Below are positions 32,497 to 44,038 of a stretch of DNA of 64,000 nucleotides, in pieces. Source of the DNA: Apium graveolens (taxonomy: Eukaryota; Streptophyta; Magnoliopsida; Apiales; Apiaceae); contig NC_133648.1 in NCBI RefSeq assembly GCF_009905375.1, positions 93,732,905-93,796,904 of the forward strand, given 5' to 3'. The translations under genes and the position numbers were made by a program. A model generated the notes under the pieces. That model did no database searches. It was not told the DNA's origin and worked only from the letters and a program-made list of their open reading frames with translations. Position 1 is the first letter of the stretch. Each line of letters opens with the position of its first letter.

Positions 32497-32976
32497 TAAG
32501 CAATTTCAAATTACATGTTCAATCTTTATTCACGTGCTAAAGTGACTATACAATCACAATGAATTTTTTCAAACTTCAATACACACACTGAGTAGTCATT
32601 TCAATTTAATTGAAGAAGGAAGCATGTGACCTTTGCTGACTATTCATGACAGCATAAACCAAATTGCTTCTGCAATTTTGAAATAGTTAATCCAAAATAA
32701 TGTACCAAAAAAATCTGTGATAAAGTATGGCAAAAGAATCCGACTTGGATGTGACTTATCATTTACTTTAACTGATAAAGGTAACCACTACAAAATGACT
32801 GATAAATATTTCCACTGAAATCTTGTCAACAACATGGGCAATTTTAAATTGCCTGTTCAATTTTCATTCACGAGCTACAGTGACTATACAATTACAATAA
32901 TTTCTTGCAAACTTCAATATACGCGGTGAGTAGTCATTTCAAATTAATACAATCAGAATGCATGTGATTTCTGCTT
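32497..32976 (+). repeat. duplicated ~140-bp block in the GRF intergenic region
   Basis: Bases 32497-32640 and 32838-32980 are imperfect direct copies. Shared words include GTTCAAT.TTCATTCACG-like DNA, AGTGACTATACAAT, CAAACTTCAATA and GAGTAGTCATTTCAA, in the same order and spacing. Both lie between the two divergent GRF genes. The rest of the intergenic DNA shows no gene. Confidence 0.75.
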
Positions 32977-33099
32977 TATTTCATATCACATGTTGAAAAT
33001 TGAATCAGAGGGATAAGATGTCAATCAAAAGTGATGACCATAAAACCTGCTGGAATAAGATGTGAATCCAAAGAGATAAGGTTGCTTCAAATTCTTCCC

Positions 33100-33109
33100 T
33101 ATAAATAGC
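33100..33109 (+). promoter_or_regulatory. TATA box of the plus-strand GRF gene
   Basis: CTATAAATAG (from 33100), about 77 bp upstream of ATG 33177. The same word class (TATAAATAG) serves the divergent gene. Confidence 0.6.
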
Positions 33110-33176
33110 AGTTTCCATTTTTCTTTTCTAGCATAAGTTTATAATCTCATACATATTTATCTTAGCAATTGATGTG

Positions 33177-33641
33177 ATGGAGAGGCAAGAAATGTGTTTT
33201 TGTGGGGTAGAACCTGAGATATCTAATATGTGGACCGGTGAAGTTGCCGGTAGGCGTTGGGAGCGGTGTGCTAGAAGGAAGTGTGCTTACTTTGTTTGGC
33301 TCGATGAGCCTCTGACAGGCCGTGCTTTGGAAGCTGTTCACCAGCTTTACAAGAAGATGGACAAGAAACACTATGACATGAAAATGGAATTGTGGGCATA
33401 TTATCAGGAGAAGTTAGTTGTGATTCGTGCTCAGGTGATTGAGAAGGTGCGGGAAGTAGAAACCACCATCAACGATGCTCAAATAAATTCGAAGTTCGGA
33501 TTGTCCCCATTTGTTTTCAATCTAAAATTGTATTTTTCAAGTAGTGTTGCTTTCAAGTTGTTGTACTTTCAAGTTTTTGTTTTCAAGCTAGAACTTGTAT
33601 TTGAGATAACAAATAAGTCCTATACAGTAATCCCAACTTAA
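33177..33641 (+). CDS. GRF-type zinc-finger protein with coiled coil
   Basis: A 154-aa frame from ATG 33177. The N terminus MERQEMCFCGVEPE carries C7 and C9; GRRWERC supplies the GRF-type arginines and C31; RKCAYFVWLDEP supplies C36 and W41. All four zinc ligands of a GRF finger are present. A charged helix follows (YKKMDKKHYDMKMELWAYYQ and KVREVETTI), likely coiled coil. The last 50 residues are hydrophobic and Phe-rich (FKLLYFQVFVFKLELVF) and may be read-through of a lost stop or 3' UTR. GRF fingers occur in nucleic-acid enzymes and in many small plant proteins of unknown role. The finger and the following DEP segment align with the minus-strand neighbour (WLDEPLTGRAL versus WIEEPYEPRAA), so the pair are paralogs. 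Confidence 0.7.
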   Translation: MERQEMCFCGVEPEISNMWTGEVAGRRWERCARRKCAYFVWLDEPLTGRALEAVHQLYKKMDKKHYDMKMELWAYYQEKLVVIRAQVIEKVREVETTINDAQINSKFGLSPFVFNLKLYFSSSVAFKLLYFQVFVFKLELVFEITNKSYTVIPT

Positions 33642-34957
33642 CTATTTTACATTTCCTTCTTTCTGTTCGTGAGCTTATCTAACATTTTCCTTACTTCCTT
33701 ACCATTTTCGGGTGGCTACGAATGACGTATATAAATATTTTTTTCTTGATTTGATTTTTTTGTCAAAGTAGTGTAGAAATGTTACTATATAAAGTTACAA
33801 AAATTAAATTTTGGAGTAAATTACTATATTTTCAAAAAATATAAAAATCACTCTTCGTTAAAATAGTTCACATTTCCTTCTAAGGAAGCATGTTCGGGTG
33901 TCTACAAATATATCTTCTTTGATTTTTTCCCCTGATTTTTTTTGTCAAATAAAAGTATTGTACTTTTACTACAAAATTAAGTAAAAAAAATTAAAATTAT
34001 AAGTCTATATTATGTTTTCCAATACTCCCAAAAACCTTGTTGAATGTTATTAATCGGCCAACAGGGAAAAAAGAAAAAAGGAAAAAAAATAAAAATAAAG
34101 ACTACAACACTTCACAAGTGGCACAGAGCGGTCCAGCGCCACTTAAGTGGGGTAGTGGCCTATATTTACAAGTTTATATCCAAGTGGACTAATTTTACTA
34201 AATTTGTGTTCAAGTAGCCCAGAAATCAAACGGAGCTGTGTTTTAACTACTCAATTTTTAAATGTAATTAAATAAAATAATATTTTTAATATATTTTAAT
34301 GTTAATTAAACAACTCAATTTTTAATATATTTCAGTTTAATACAATAGTTTTAGATGATAAACTTCCTATGGACTTTGTACAAGAATAAAAAGTACGCTC
34401 TACAAATTAAACAGGGCTTACATACCAACGATTCGTCCTAACAAAATAGTACAACCATCTTGGTTTTGACAATAATCAAATTTCTTGCGACGACGCTTTT
34501 GGAGCAGCGACGTGTTGAAGACTTGAAGTGATAATAACGTCGTTAAAAATAACCACCATATTTGACTAGCATTAATTTAGAGACCACTGCTTCAGTTCTT
34601 TTTTATATGCATACAAAAATGCGAATTATTTGACGAATCAGTTGATTCAGTTTTTGATAAAAGCATCACTAAAAAGGGGAACTCTGACTAATGTGCTATA
34701 GATAATTTAAACATAACGAACTTCATATGAATTCGAATACATAGGTTATAAGGCTTCAGAGTATACCAGTACAATTCGAATACATAGGTTATAAGGCTTC
34801 AGAGTATACCAGTACAATCGGAGAAGATTCATATGATAACTGGGACTACTCTAACAAAGATAGATAAGATCCTTTAATCATCCTCTCCGACTGCAATATT
34901 TATGTCTACGAAATACATTTGTTTCCCGAGGAAAAACAATATTTTGCCGAAGAAGTT
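33642..34957. other. AT-rich intergenic DNA with a 43-bp tandem duplication
   Basis: No gene is recognised. A 43-bp segment beginning ATTCGAATACATAGG is repeated perfectly in tandem at 34731-34773 and 34774-34816, about 140 bp beyond the stop of the ADF gene. Confidence 0.55.
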
Positions 34958-37900
34958 TCAGTTTGCTCTGTCTTTGAGTACTTCAAGATCCATCTCCGTA
35001 GGATCAGTAGCTTGTATTTCATAGTGAACACCGTCCATCTCCCTTCTAAACCTTTCTTTGGATGTAGCATACAGCATCTTGGAACGAATGCGAGAGGTGG
35101 CCGGAGACCTGCTCAAACACGGCACACTTTAAAATGTGAAAGTTAAAGGAACAAAAACATTAAAATTCATGATGCCCCGCAACTTTAATTTTTAGGAGTC
35201 AAATTAAAACAGGAGGTTACAAAGATGTAGTGAACCAGATTACAGCCTATACAGCACTTTAAAAATGAAAGCCAGCTGTTCAACATAATTAATTGATTAA
35301 TTCCTAAGTTGAAAAAAGAACAAACAAGGAAATAAAAGTCGCCATATGCAGAACTCGCAAATTTTAAGAGAACAGTGTGATAGTGTCCTTCATCCCAATA
35401 CATTTCTTTAGATACAGAGATTCAGACATGCATCACGGCAATTCTGACTTTCGAAGATCATCATAATCACATTTTAAACATCTAATTCGACCCTTAATCT
35501 GAAAACTACATATCTTTCTGTCACAAACTTCTAACACTTTCTAGTCCAAGACATGAAATGCTTTCATAGGTCTTCTTCGCACATTTACTTAGGGGCGGCA
35601 ATATCAGACCGACCAGAAACATGACTCAAACCCAACCAGATACCCAACACGATTTATTGAGATGAAAACCAAAAGTAACATGGAAATGAACCGGCCAGAT
35701 CAACCCGAATATACAATTTCATTAAATTTACAATGGTTTTAACTTGACCTGAAATTTACAATGGTTTTAACTTGACCTTAAATTTACAATTTCATAAAAT
35801 TTACAATGGTTTTAACACAACACAACCTGAAATCCAAAACTGCCACCAATACAATCATATTTATCAATAAATTTTGTTCATTTAGAACCTAGTGGGAAAA
35901 AATATATATAATATAGTAGATAGTGTCACTAAAGAGGATAGGAATTTTTTTGGTGCAGGGGTCTACAGAATATTTGACATATGTTGCTACTTTATCATCA
36001 TACACTAGCAACAGATCAACCTAAGACTGATGGCTTGTGAAAGTAAGAGTTGTGAATGCGAATAACAACACTTTAAGAAACAGATATCAATTCGGATAAC
36101 TAAATCTAAGAAAAAACAAATAGAAGGATTTCAACAAATTGCATTCCTTTTGAAAAGGTTGACTTCAACACAAAAACGGATATGACATAAATGCACGATG
36201 ACCAAATCAGAGGCGTTAGCGGGTAAGGGAACTTGAATTATAATCTCAGATATCATCTTAGCAACTAGGACGCGTTTCAATAATCATCTACTTGTCCTGC
36301 TTCAGCCAATAGATAGGAAGTGCTGGATGTGTTTAATAGTAACATAAACTATGATACTGTATAATTGATTAATTAATCAAAGATATATATATATATATAT
36401 ATCTGACCATGCCATGAAAAATATCTTGCTCTTTTGACAATTCTCAGAGGTCACATAATCATAGTCATAGACAGCGTAACGGCAATCATTCTCCGGCAAG
36501 GCAGAAGTGAAATCATCATAACTTTCAGCTGGCCCACCGGTCTTCTCAACAACCACTTCATTCTTCTTCTCATCAATCATAAAAATGACATACCTATGAA
36601 CCTTCTTCCTCTGCAACTCCAAAAATGTATCTTTGCACTGATCTGCAACACCCATGCCCGAGGAGGCATTTGCCTGGAAATAGTCCAGATACTGAGTTTG
36701 GACGATTATAAAAGTACAATTAAGGCCCAAAAAAGAGTAAACTGCTTGCTTTTAAATACTACAATATTCAACCATGTTGATGTGATAGATTAAAAGCTCG
36801 TATAGAGTTGGCTAAAAATTAGTGACTAGAGCAATGGAAAAACAAGTAACTTTCATCTGTTTTATGTTCTTATTTAAAAGTAAAATTAACTCTAGTTATC
36901 AAGCAATTATACACTTATAGCTTCCTTCTTGTTAGGATTACTTGTAGGGCCATGTTATTTTTCACATGAATTAAACTAGTTCTTTATCCATTATTGTTGT
37001 GCTTCTTCTTAATTTTTATCCAACATTAGGGATGGGCATTTCCCCACCCCGCCCGACCCCGATCCCGGAACGGGGCGGGGAATTGGGGATTTTTTTGAAT
37101 ACGGGGCAGGGATCGGGGAGATATGTGTATAACATTCGGGGATCGGGGCGAGGGCAGGGATTAGTGTCTCCTCAACCCCGAATCGTATTTTAAATAAAAA
37201 TAATATAATAAATATATAAATATTTCAAATAAATATTGAAATATATACAATATATTATTATTTTCAATTTCTTATCTCCTGAATGATTTAAATTTACTTA
37301 TCGTGATATTATTTCATTAAAATAATTTTATTTTTGTTTATTATTATACTAAAAATAAATCTTAATTCAAATTAAGGTTAAACATTAATATTAAATTTTA
37401 AAGAAAATCCATATATTATGATTTACTATGTGAATTTTTATTGCAAAAAATTATTTAAAATTTATTTTTTATTAAACGAAAAAAATAAAGAAATTCTCCA
37501 AATCCCCGAGGGGATCCCCGTTCCCCGTTTGGGGCGGGGAACGGGGAGTAAAATAATCCCCGTTCGGGGATCGGGGCGGGTTCGGGGATCGGGGCGGGTT
37601 CGGGGATCGATTTTGGGTTCGGGGATCGGGGCGGGGATAGCACTCCCGACCCCGAAGTCACCCGATGGCCATCCCTATCCAACATGAATTAGGCGTAACT
37701 TTTCACATTTAAATAAATTTTCTGTAAATCAGATTGGATTTTATCAGATATCATTTTCATTTTTCCCCAGTAGCACTTAAAACAAAATTATTATTAACCC
37801 AACCAATCTCTAACCTGAAACTGAAATTTATATTGAATCCTGTCAAGATAATACACAATCATATTAAACCCTCCTTGTAACACCTTAAAGGTTTTATAAG

Positions 37901-38430
37901 AACTTGTAAACTTAATATGGTTTGAGAGTTTGGGTTAGGAGAGGTTCTAATCTTCCTGCCACAATATTTTACAAATTTTTTCAATGGGAGTATTTGATCA
38001 ATGTCCCGAAAATAAGCTCCTATTGATCCACTCTTGAGTCCCAAAAATAAGCAATTTAAAAGTTAACAATCGGGAACTAACAATGATTTGGCATAGTTGA
38101 AAGGTGCAACTATAGGCGATGCCGGAACTTGTAACTTTAACAGACTCCAAATTTATACTCATTACCAAGTGCAAAAATAAGGCTTTAACTACAATCCCAC
38201 CACATATCCCAAAATATCATGATTTTATTCACTGAACTCTCGAATAAAATTGAAGACTTGTCCTCTAAGCAAATTCTTAGTTAAAATCTAAACCCCAAAA
38301 CTGTTAATTACCAAGAAAGCAAACAAATGTAAACAATCAATGAAAAAAGAGCATAGAAAGAGGCATAACAAACTGAAAACAAATTATCCAAGTGTACATG
38401 AATTCATACCCGTCTGAATCTGAGGGACAT
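34958..38430 (-). CDS. ADF6: actin-depolymerizing factor (ADF/cofilin), ADF6-like, three exons
   Basis: Exons on the minus strand: 38430-38410, 36673-36408 and 35108-34958, with GT-AG introns that keep frame (phase 0, then 2). Exon 1 gives MSLRFRR; exon 2 starts [20 protein letters not shown] and holds [46 protein letters not shown] and KSKIFFMAW; exon 3 gives [38 protein letters not shown] and a final RAN. The protein is 145 aa with no stops. The ADF-H fold binds G- and F-actin and severs filaments in the cytoplasm; the N-terminal Ser region and the long [16 protein letters not shown] helix are the actin contacts known in the family. The MS(F/L)R start suggests the ADF6 type; if exon 1 were ATG alone, the length would be 139 aa as in ADF1-4. 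Intron 1 (1.74 kb) contains a hAT MITE; intron 2 starts with an (AT)n run. Confidence 0.92.
35589..35817. repeat. short tandem repeat and hAT-like end in ADF intron 2
   Basis: TTTACAATGGTTTTAAC recurs at about 35727, 35755 and 35800. The segment begins TTAGGGGCGGCAATATCAGA (35589), which resembles one end of a hAT-type MITE. No matching second end is seen. Confidence 0.35.
36381..36403. repeat. (AT)n microsatellite at the exon 2 donor side
   Basis: About eleven AT units lie directly after the 5' splice site of intron 2 of the ADF gene (36407-36406 is GT on the minus strand). Confidence 0.8.
37027..37677. mobile_element. hAT-type MITE in ADF intron 1 (651 bp)
   Basis: Ends are TAGGGATGGGCATTTCCCC and, inverted, TAGGGATGGCCATC. 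A perfect 8-bp target duplication TCCAACAT lies at 37019-37026 and 37678-37685, the hAT signature. Both ends are filled with G/C-rich runs of GGGGATCGGGGCGGG type, and the centre is AT-rich and non-coding. Confidence 0.9.
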
Positions 38431-38684
38431 GAGTAGAGTCTGCACTGCAAGGATGTTGAGAAGAGGGGGTTTTGTTTTGTGAGTACAACCAAATTATTTT
38501 AATTTGGGGGTTCATATTATTATTTATTAATATAGAGAAATAGATATTTATTTTGATTTTTTTATGAGGAGAGTGATAATAAGAGAGAATAAAATAAAAA
38601 GCATGGGAAAGGTCGGTGCGTGAAATATAAGCCCTTTCTTCTCTATCTCTAAAGTGTCACTTATCTGCCGGGGCCCACCCTAAT

Positions 38685-39370
38685 TAGGGGTGTACACGGA
38701 TCGGGTTGGGCGGGTTGAGAGAATTTAGCAACCCAACCCAATTAGTTCGGGTTTTCAAAATTTCAAACCAACCCAAACCGTTTAAATTTGTAACCCAAAC
38801 CAATTTGTATTGTTCGGTTTGGTTCGGTTTGGATCGGTTTGATCGGTTTATTAAATATACAAAATTAATATAAAAAATTATAATAAAACATAAGGTTTCA
38901 AAGTTTAAAACACTTGAAAATAGTTCAAAACAATATTACAATCCTCCATATTAAATAGTCTTAAGCATCTAATTTTCGACATCAAAAGTACTAATAATAT
39001 TGCTTACGCTTTAAATATTGGAATGAATCATAAATGCAAAAAGTATAACACTAATCAAACATCTATTGTTGTTACGAAATGAACTATGAACACGGAGGTT
39101 ATAAGTTACATTTAGAGTTAGAGATATATGGATCTATGTAAATGACCTAAACATAATTTTGGATTAACTTTTTAGCATGTACATATATATTTTAATCGGG
39201 TTGGGTTGGATTGGTTTAAAATTATCGAAAACCATATCCAAACTAATTAAATCGGGTTGACATTTTTTCAACCCAACTATATATCGGGTTGAAAAAATCG
39301 GTTTGGTTCGGCCGAAATAGGGTCGGTTCGGTTTGGATTGGTTGGGTTGGCCAAACCGTGTACACCCCTA
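38685..39370. mobile_element. hAT-type MITE upstream of the ADF gene (686 bp)
   Basis: Inverted ends TAGGGGTGTACACGG / CCGTGTACACCCCTA with a perfect 8-bp target duplication ACCCTAAT at 38677-38684 and 39371-39378. Subterminal DNA is full of CGGGTTGGG / GGTTCGGTTTGG words. It lies 255 bp upstream of the ADF start codon, so inside or bordering its promoter. Confidence 0.92.
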
Positions 39371-39378
39371 ACCCTAAT

Positions 39379-40512
39379 TATCCAAATTATATTCATAGCT
39401 GCCAATTCAATTCGTCCAAACATATATTTTTTATTTTTTTATGATTTGTTTTGATTTTAGTTTCGATAATTACATAACCGAAATTTTTTATTTTGGGTCT
39501 CTTGTTCATTTCCAATCTATAGATCCCAACCTAACCAAATCCTTGATAGATTTTTTAGGAATAAAATTTTATAATTTATTCTAAATATTAAACAATATTA
39601 TGATTTTCTTCTACTTTTTAAATTATTCATCTTGGTTTTATTCCGCATTAACAATTCATGGTGCTTATTTTTATTTAAATAAAGTAATTTCTTTATTTTT
39701 TAAATTTAAATGAGATATTTTTTAAAACAACGAGTATGGGTAGCATTTAGAAATTTTCTTTCTTTTTTAAATAAAATAAGTTATTTTTTCATAACAACAA
39801 ATAAGGGTAGCATCTATTAAATTTAAATGAGGGAGTTATACAAGATTCAAATTTTATTTGTTCTATCTTTTCATATAAGAGTTTTGTTAAATGAACTTAT
39901 TTATTTTATTTTAATAATAAAGAAAATACAATAGTAGAATTTCAACACATTTCCCACAAATTATCCAATAGGATTTCAACATTTTTTGTTGGTAAATACG
40001 TTATACGTAACTAAACTGTATCAAAATATAATACGAATTATGGTTGTACAATTTTAATACTATGGTTTTCTAAAAGAAAATTTAATAGTACTTTAAGTAA
40101 TTAAATTAGATCTCGGATGTATGTCTGGTTATATTATAATTTTTTTATAAAAATATTTTTTGAAATAATTTAATTTCAGTATTTATTATATTTATAACAT
40201 GTTTATGATGCTGAGAAATAAAATAAAATTATAAATATAAATACTTAAAAAGAGTATGACATAAATTATAATATTTTTATTATAATTTATTTATTAATTA
40301 TAAAAATTTAAAAATTGATGAATATTCAAATTAGTGGAAGAAATAATTAGTGGAGATTTTAAAAAAGGAGGATGCATAATTGGGAAATGAGAAAGAGAGA
40401 GAATGGTTAGAGGTTTATTATAAATGAAAGAGAGAGAATTGAAAGTATAATTAATTGGGAGAAAGTGTTGGTGGAAGATTACATCATCAAATTAATATAA
40501 GTTTCAGACATA
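39379..40512. other. AT-rich intergenic DNA
   Basis: No gene or element is recognised. Two degenerate copies of ACAAC.A.TA.GGGTAGCAT occur near 39727 and 39798. Confidence 0.5.
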
Positions 40513-40517
40513 AGATT

Positions 40518-41802
40518 TGTTAGGTCCCAATATGTTTGTAGAAGGGGGGTTGAATACAAACTAAACCGTTTAATCGAATATAATGCGGAATAAAAAAGTG
40601 AAACAAAATTCAAGTTAAATAAAATTATTATTAAACTTGAAAGGTGTTACAACAACGGTATCGTTTACAAGGGATTAATCTCAAATAAATTATTCCAAAT
40701 CTATAATAAATTCGACATGAACTTTTTATATTTTTGAAATAAAAAGATTAAATGCTAAAGTCAATTTGAGATTAAGTTCTAGGGATTTTGATCCGCTAGA
40801 TAGTTACACAAGAACAAGAGAAGGATATTAGTGGTTTGGATTTAACAATAAATACTAGAAATTAATGTCCTGTAATATTGTAGTTGAAGATAATAAGTTC
40901 TCTACTTCCTTTTTGTTTCTGTGTTCTTGAGTTGTTGAATATTCAATGTTGTTCGAATTCAATGATCTGCTTCTCTCCACTTAAGTAATCAATCAATCGA
41001 ATTTAATTGTACTGGCAAGACAATCCTTTGATCTAGCAAGACAATCGGTGAGACTATTGAATGAACTGACAAGACTATCGGCAAGACAATTCTTTAAGCT
41101 GGAGAGACTTTCGGTATGACAATTTAAAAGAACTGGAAAGACTTTCGGTATGACAATTGAATTGTCATACCAGTTCAAATGTTTGTCTTGCTGAATTAAT
41201 ATTGAATATTAATTCAAAATTAATTCTGAAAATACATAATATTAATTCAGAATTAATTAACCAATTAATTCAATTAATCAATAAATTAATCTTTGCAGAT
41301 ATAATTTATTTTCTTAATGAAATTATATGACTTAATTAATTAATAGAGAATTAATACTATTCTTGAATAACAACCACTCTTCTGACAATCTTCTGAAAAT
41401 CACTGAAAATTATGAATCAATTTCACCACTTCAATGTTGACACTCGATGTACTGTCTGGTTCATGAATGACTAACTTCCTTGACATTTCTTCATGTCTTG
41501 ACTTTGATAACATGATTTTCTTCAGATTAAATCCCTGTAATTAATTGATACCCTGACAAGATCTCTGTCACTTGATTAAATCCACAATCTTGATTTATAT
41601 CACTGAGGCTTGATCAATTTCTTGAGCTTCTTCCAGTGAATTAATTCCTCAAGTTTGTAGATGAACAATGTTCCTTAATCCTTTGACATATGTTACTTTG
41701 AGAGATCTCTTTGACGATAGAACCACTATTTACTTGTTACATTCTTATTTGAGTTTAGTTAAATCCTCGAATAAACAAATAGGCTATGACATATGCCTTT
41801 CA
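40518..41802 (+). repeat. probable solo copia LTR
   Basis: Begins TGTTAGGTCCCAATATG, the start typical of one plant copia LTR family, with the AGAAGGGGGGTTGAATAC box, and ends ATGCCTTTCA. A 5-bp direct repeat AGATT flanks it (40513-40517 and 41803-41807). There is no primer site or coding DNA beside it. It contains an array of GACAATCGG/TATGACAATT units at 41015-41170. Confidence 0.55.
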
Positions 41803-42036
41803 AGATTTGATGATGTTACTTATTCAATGAGAGTTTGACACATAAGTGAATTTGACACATAAGTAAGATAGACATAGCTGTGCTCTATTTTAGTACAGTG
41901 TAGATTGATTTAAAGTATTAATGGAAGGGAGTGCATCTCTAAAGAATAGACAAAAAAATCAGGCCGAGCCCAATACATTACAAGTCAATTGATATTGGAC
42001 CAATACCAATCCAGATGACATCGAAATTGTTATGTA

Positions 42037-42266
42037 CTCCCTCCGTCCCAATTTATCCGTCCAGTTTGACTTTTGCACATAGTTTAAGGTGCATTGACCG
42101 CATAGTTCTGTTGATTATTGTTCAAATTTTCTTTTTGTGAATAAAAATTTAAGATTTGAATATTTATTCAAAAAAAATTGAAAGATAATCGACGGAATTA
42201 TGCGGTCAATGCACCTTAAACTACGTGCAAAAGTCAAATTGGACAAATAAATTGGGACGGAGGGAG
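42037..42266. mobile_element. Stowaway MITE (230 bp)
   Basis: Inverted ends CTCCCTCCGTCCCAATTTA with TA target copies at 42035-42036 and 42267-42268. The inverted arms extend about 70 bp with few mismatches, so it can fold into a long hairpin. The Tc1/Mariner-type TIR word CTCCCTCCGTCCC is diagnostic. Confidence 0.95.
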
Positions 42267-42268
42267 TA

Positions 42269-42700
42269 TATTAGTGAATGACAGTAGAATATTCTAGATC
42301 CTGGCCTTTGATCTTTCACATCCATGTATCTTAGACTTTTGATTCATGAATCTTGATTCGATAAGTTCATGCACCTTGTATCTTGTAGGCCTATAAATAG
42401 ACCTCATAATATACACAAGTTTAATAAAATATATTATTCACTCTCAACTCTTTATATGCTTTTTATATAATCTATATTAATACGTAATAGTTATTTCAAA
42501 TAACCAAATTTTGTAGACCCAGCTAGTCATACTCCCTGATAGTCTAATACTACTACCAAGGTTCTTTCTGCGAGGCTCTGCGTATCCTTGGCTGGCCTAT
42601 AAACTCTACTTCAGGTTTGTTTGTCAATCGCTCATCCATATTACTGCTATATTACTTGTTTTAGAAACTCCTGTTAATTCTTCTCGGAGAATATAGATCG
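42269..42700. other. LTR-like promoter segment, unassigned
   Basis: Contains GGCCTATAAATAGACC (42389-42404) followed by an AATAAAATATATTATTC stretch, a layout common to copia LTRs or TRIMs. I cannot define its ends. Confidence 0.3.
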
Positions 42701-44038
42701 AATGGCTGCATTATTGCCGCAACTATACCTATGAATAGAGGAGAGCATGGCCGGTTCAGCTCGATTTTTGGATAAAATCAAAATCGCAACCACATATTTT
42801 CGTTTTCTAAAATTAAAAAATCGCAATCGTCAGTTCAGATTCGATTTCGGTTTTTTGGGTTAAAATCCCCGGTTCGATTATAATCGGTTCATTTTCGGTT
42901 ACAAAATCGACAAATATAAAAAATAACATACAAACGAGCAATATAATGAAAGGGTAGTGGTTTCTATTCGAAATATAAAATTAATGGGAAATTAGTGCAA
43001 AATTTGCCTAAGTACCAAGTGTAATTAATAAAAATTATAATAATAGTAGAAAAGACAGTAAAAAACTTAGTTTATTTTTAGGAAACAGTTATTAAGATTA
43101 ATGTAAATTAAGCTTATATAATGTTTTATTTATTTTAATGCCGCCCACATGACGTTAAAACAGGAGGATGGGAGAAGTTATGATTTAACCAGACTCTCGT
43201 AAGAGCAAGTCCAATGGTGATGTTAAAATAGATGTAGTTTGAAACTAAAAAGTGGATTTTGATATTAAAATAAAAGTTGCACTCCAATACTAGTTTCATA
43301 ACTAGTTTCAAATTTGCATAAATCTTTTAACTTCTACTTAAATTAATATTATTTTGATATTTTAAGATGTACAAGACAATAATTATTTAATTTTTCCACT
43401 CCATTTGTAGTGATAGATGATGTGGTAAGGATGCATATATGCATCCTTGATTTCAAATATAGAACCAAGAATGCATATATGCATATTTGCATCTAAGTAT
43501 GACACCCATTTGGAGTTTGAGTATTTTTGCATTTGGTGCTATAATATAGCAATAGTACCAAAGATAACATTGCATTGGACCTACTCTAAGCAATCCGCAG
43601 AGTGCATCTATAGCAAGTGACTTAAATTACTTTTAGTCATATCTGTAACCAGTCGGTGGAACCTGCTAAAATGAACTAGATTAATATAAAAAACTAACAA
43701 TAACAGAGAATATGATTTGCATTAGAAAATAAAAATTCATAAATAAAACATAAATTATACGAGTAAAATATAATATTTTATTATTAATACTATTAACCGG
43801 CTCAGTTTAGTTTTATCGGTTCGGTTAAAAGATATAACCAGAACCAAGTCATTTAAATCGGGTTGATTTTTTATTTTTCGGTTTGGGATCAGTTTTATTC
43901 GGATCGGTTTTATCCGGTTTATCCCGATTTTGGTTTTAATTTGGGTTTTTGCTCACACTTGATAGGAATCGGTGGCACGAAGAGCTAATTCAGCAAGAGA
44001 TATAATCATTGATATAGTTGCGGCAGTAATACAACCAT
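42701..44038. repeat. region bounded by imperfect 34-bp inverted repeats, probable old hAT-like element
   Basis: 42701-42734 and the complement of 44005-44038 match at 29 of 34 positions (core TGCCGCAACTATA). Inside, the DNA opens AGGAGAGCATGGCCGGTTC and closes TTTTGCTCACACTTGA, with GGTTCGGTT-type subterminal words, like a decayed hAT MITE. A younger MITE (43203-43586) sits in it. Confidence 0.4.
43203..43586. mobile_element. Tourist-like (PIF/Harbinger) MITE (384 bp)
   Basis: Inverted ends GAGCAAGTCCAATG / CATTGGACCTACTC with a TAA target copy on both sides (43200-43202 and 43587-43589). Non-coding and AT-rich inside. Confidence 0.75.

Noticed and set aside
33162..33371. minus-strand ORF opposite the plus-strand GRF gene
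   Set aside because: Shadow of the GRF coding region; no motif.
35185..35403. 72-codon minus-strand ORF between ADF exons
   Set aside because: Within intron 2 of the ADF gene and without resemblance to known proteins.
37418..37687. Gly/Arg/Pro-rich ORFs on both strands
   Set aside because: Produced by the G/C-rich ends of the hAT MITE in the ADF intron.
40993..41178. Ser/Leu-rich 61-codon ORF
   Set aside because: Translation of the repeat array inside the probable solo LTR.
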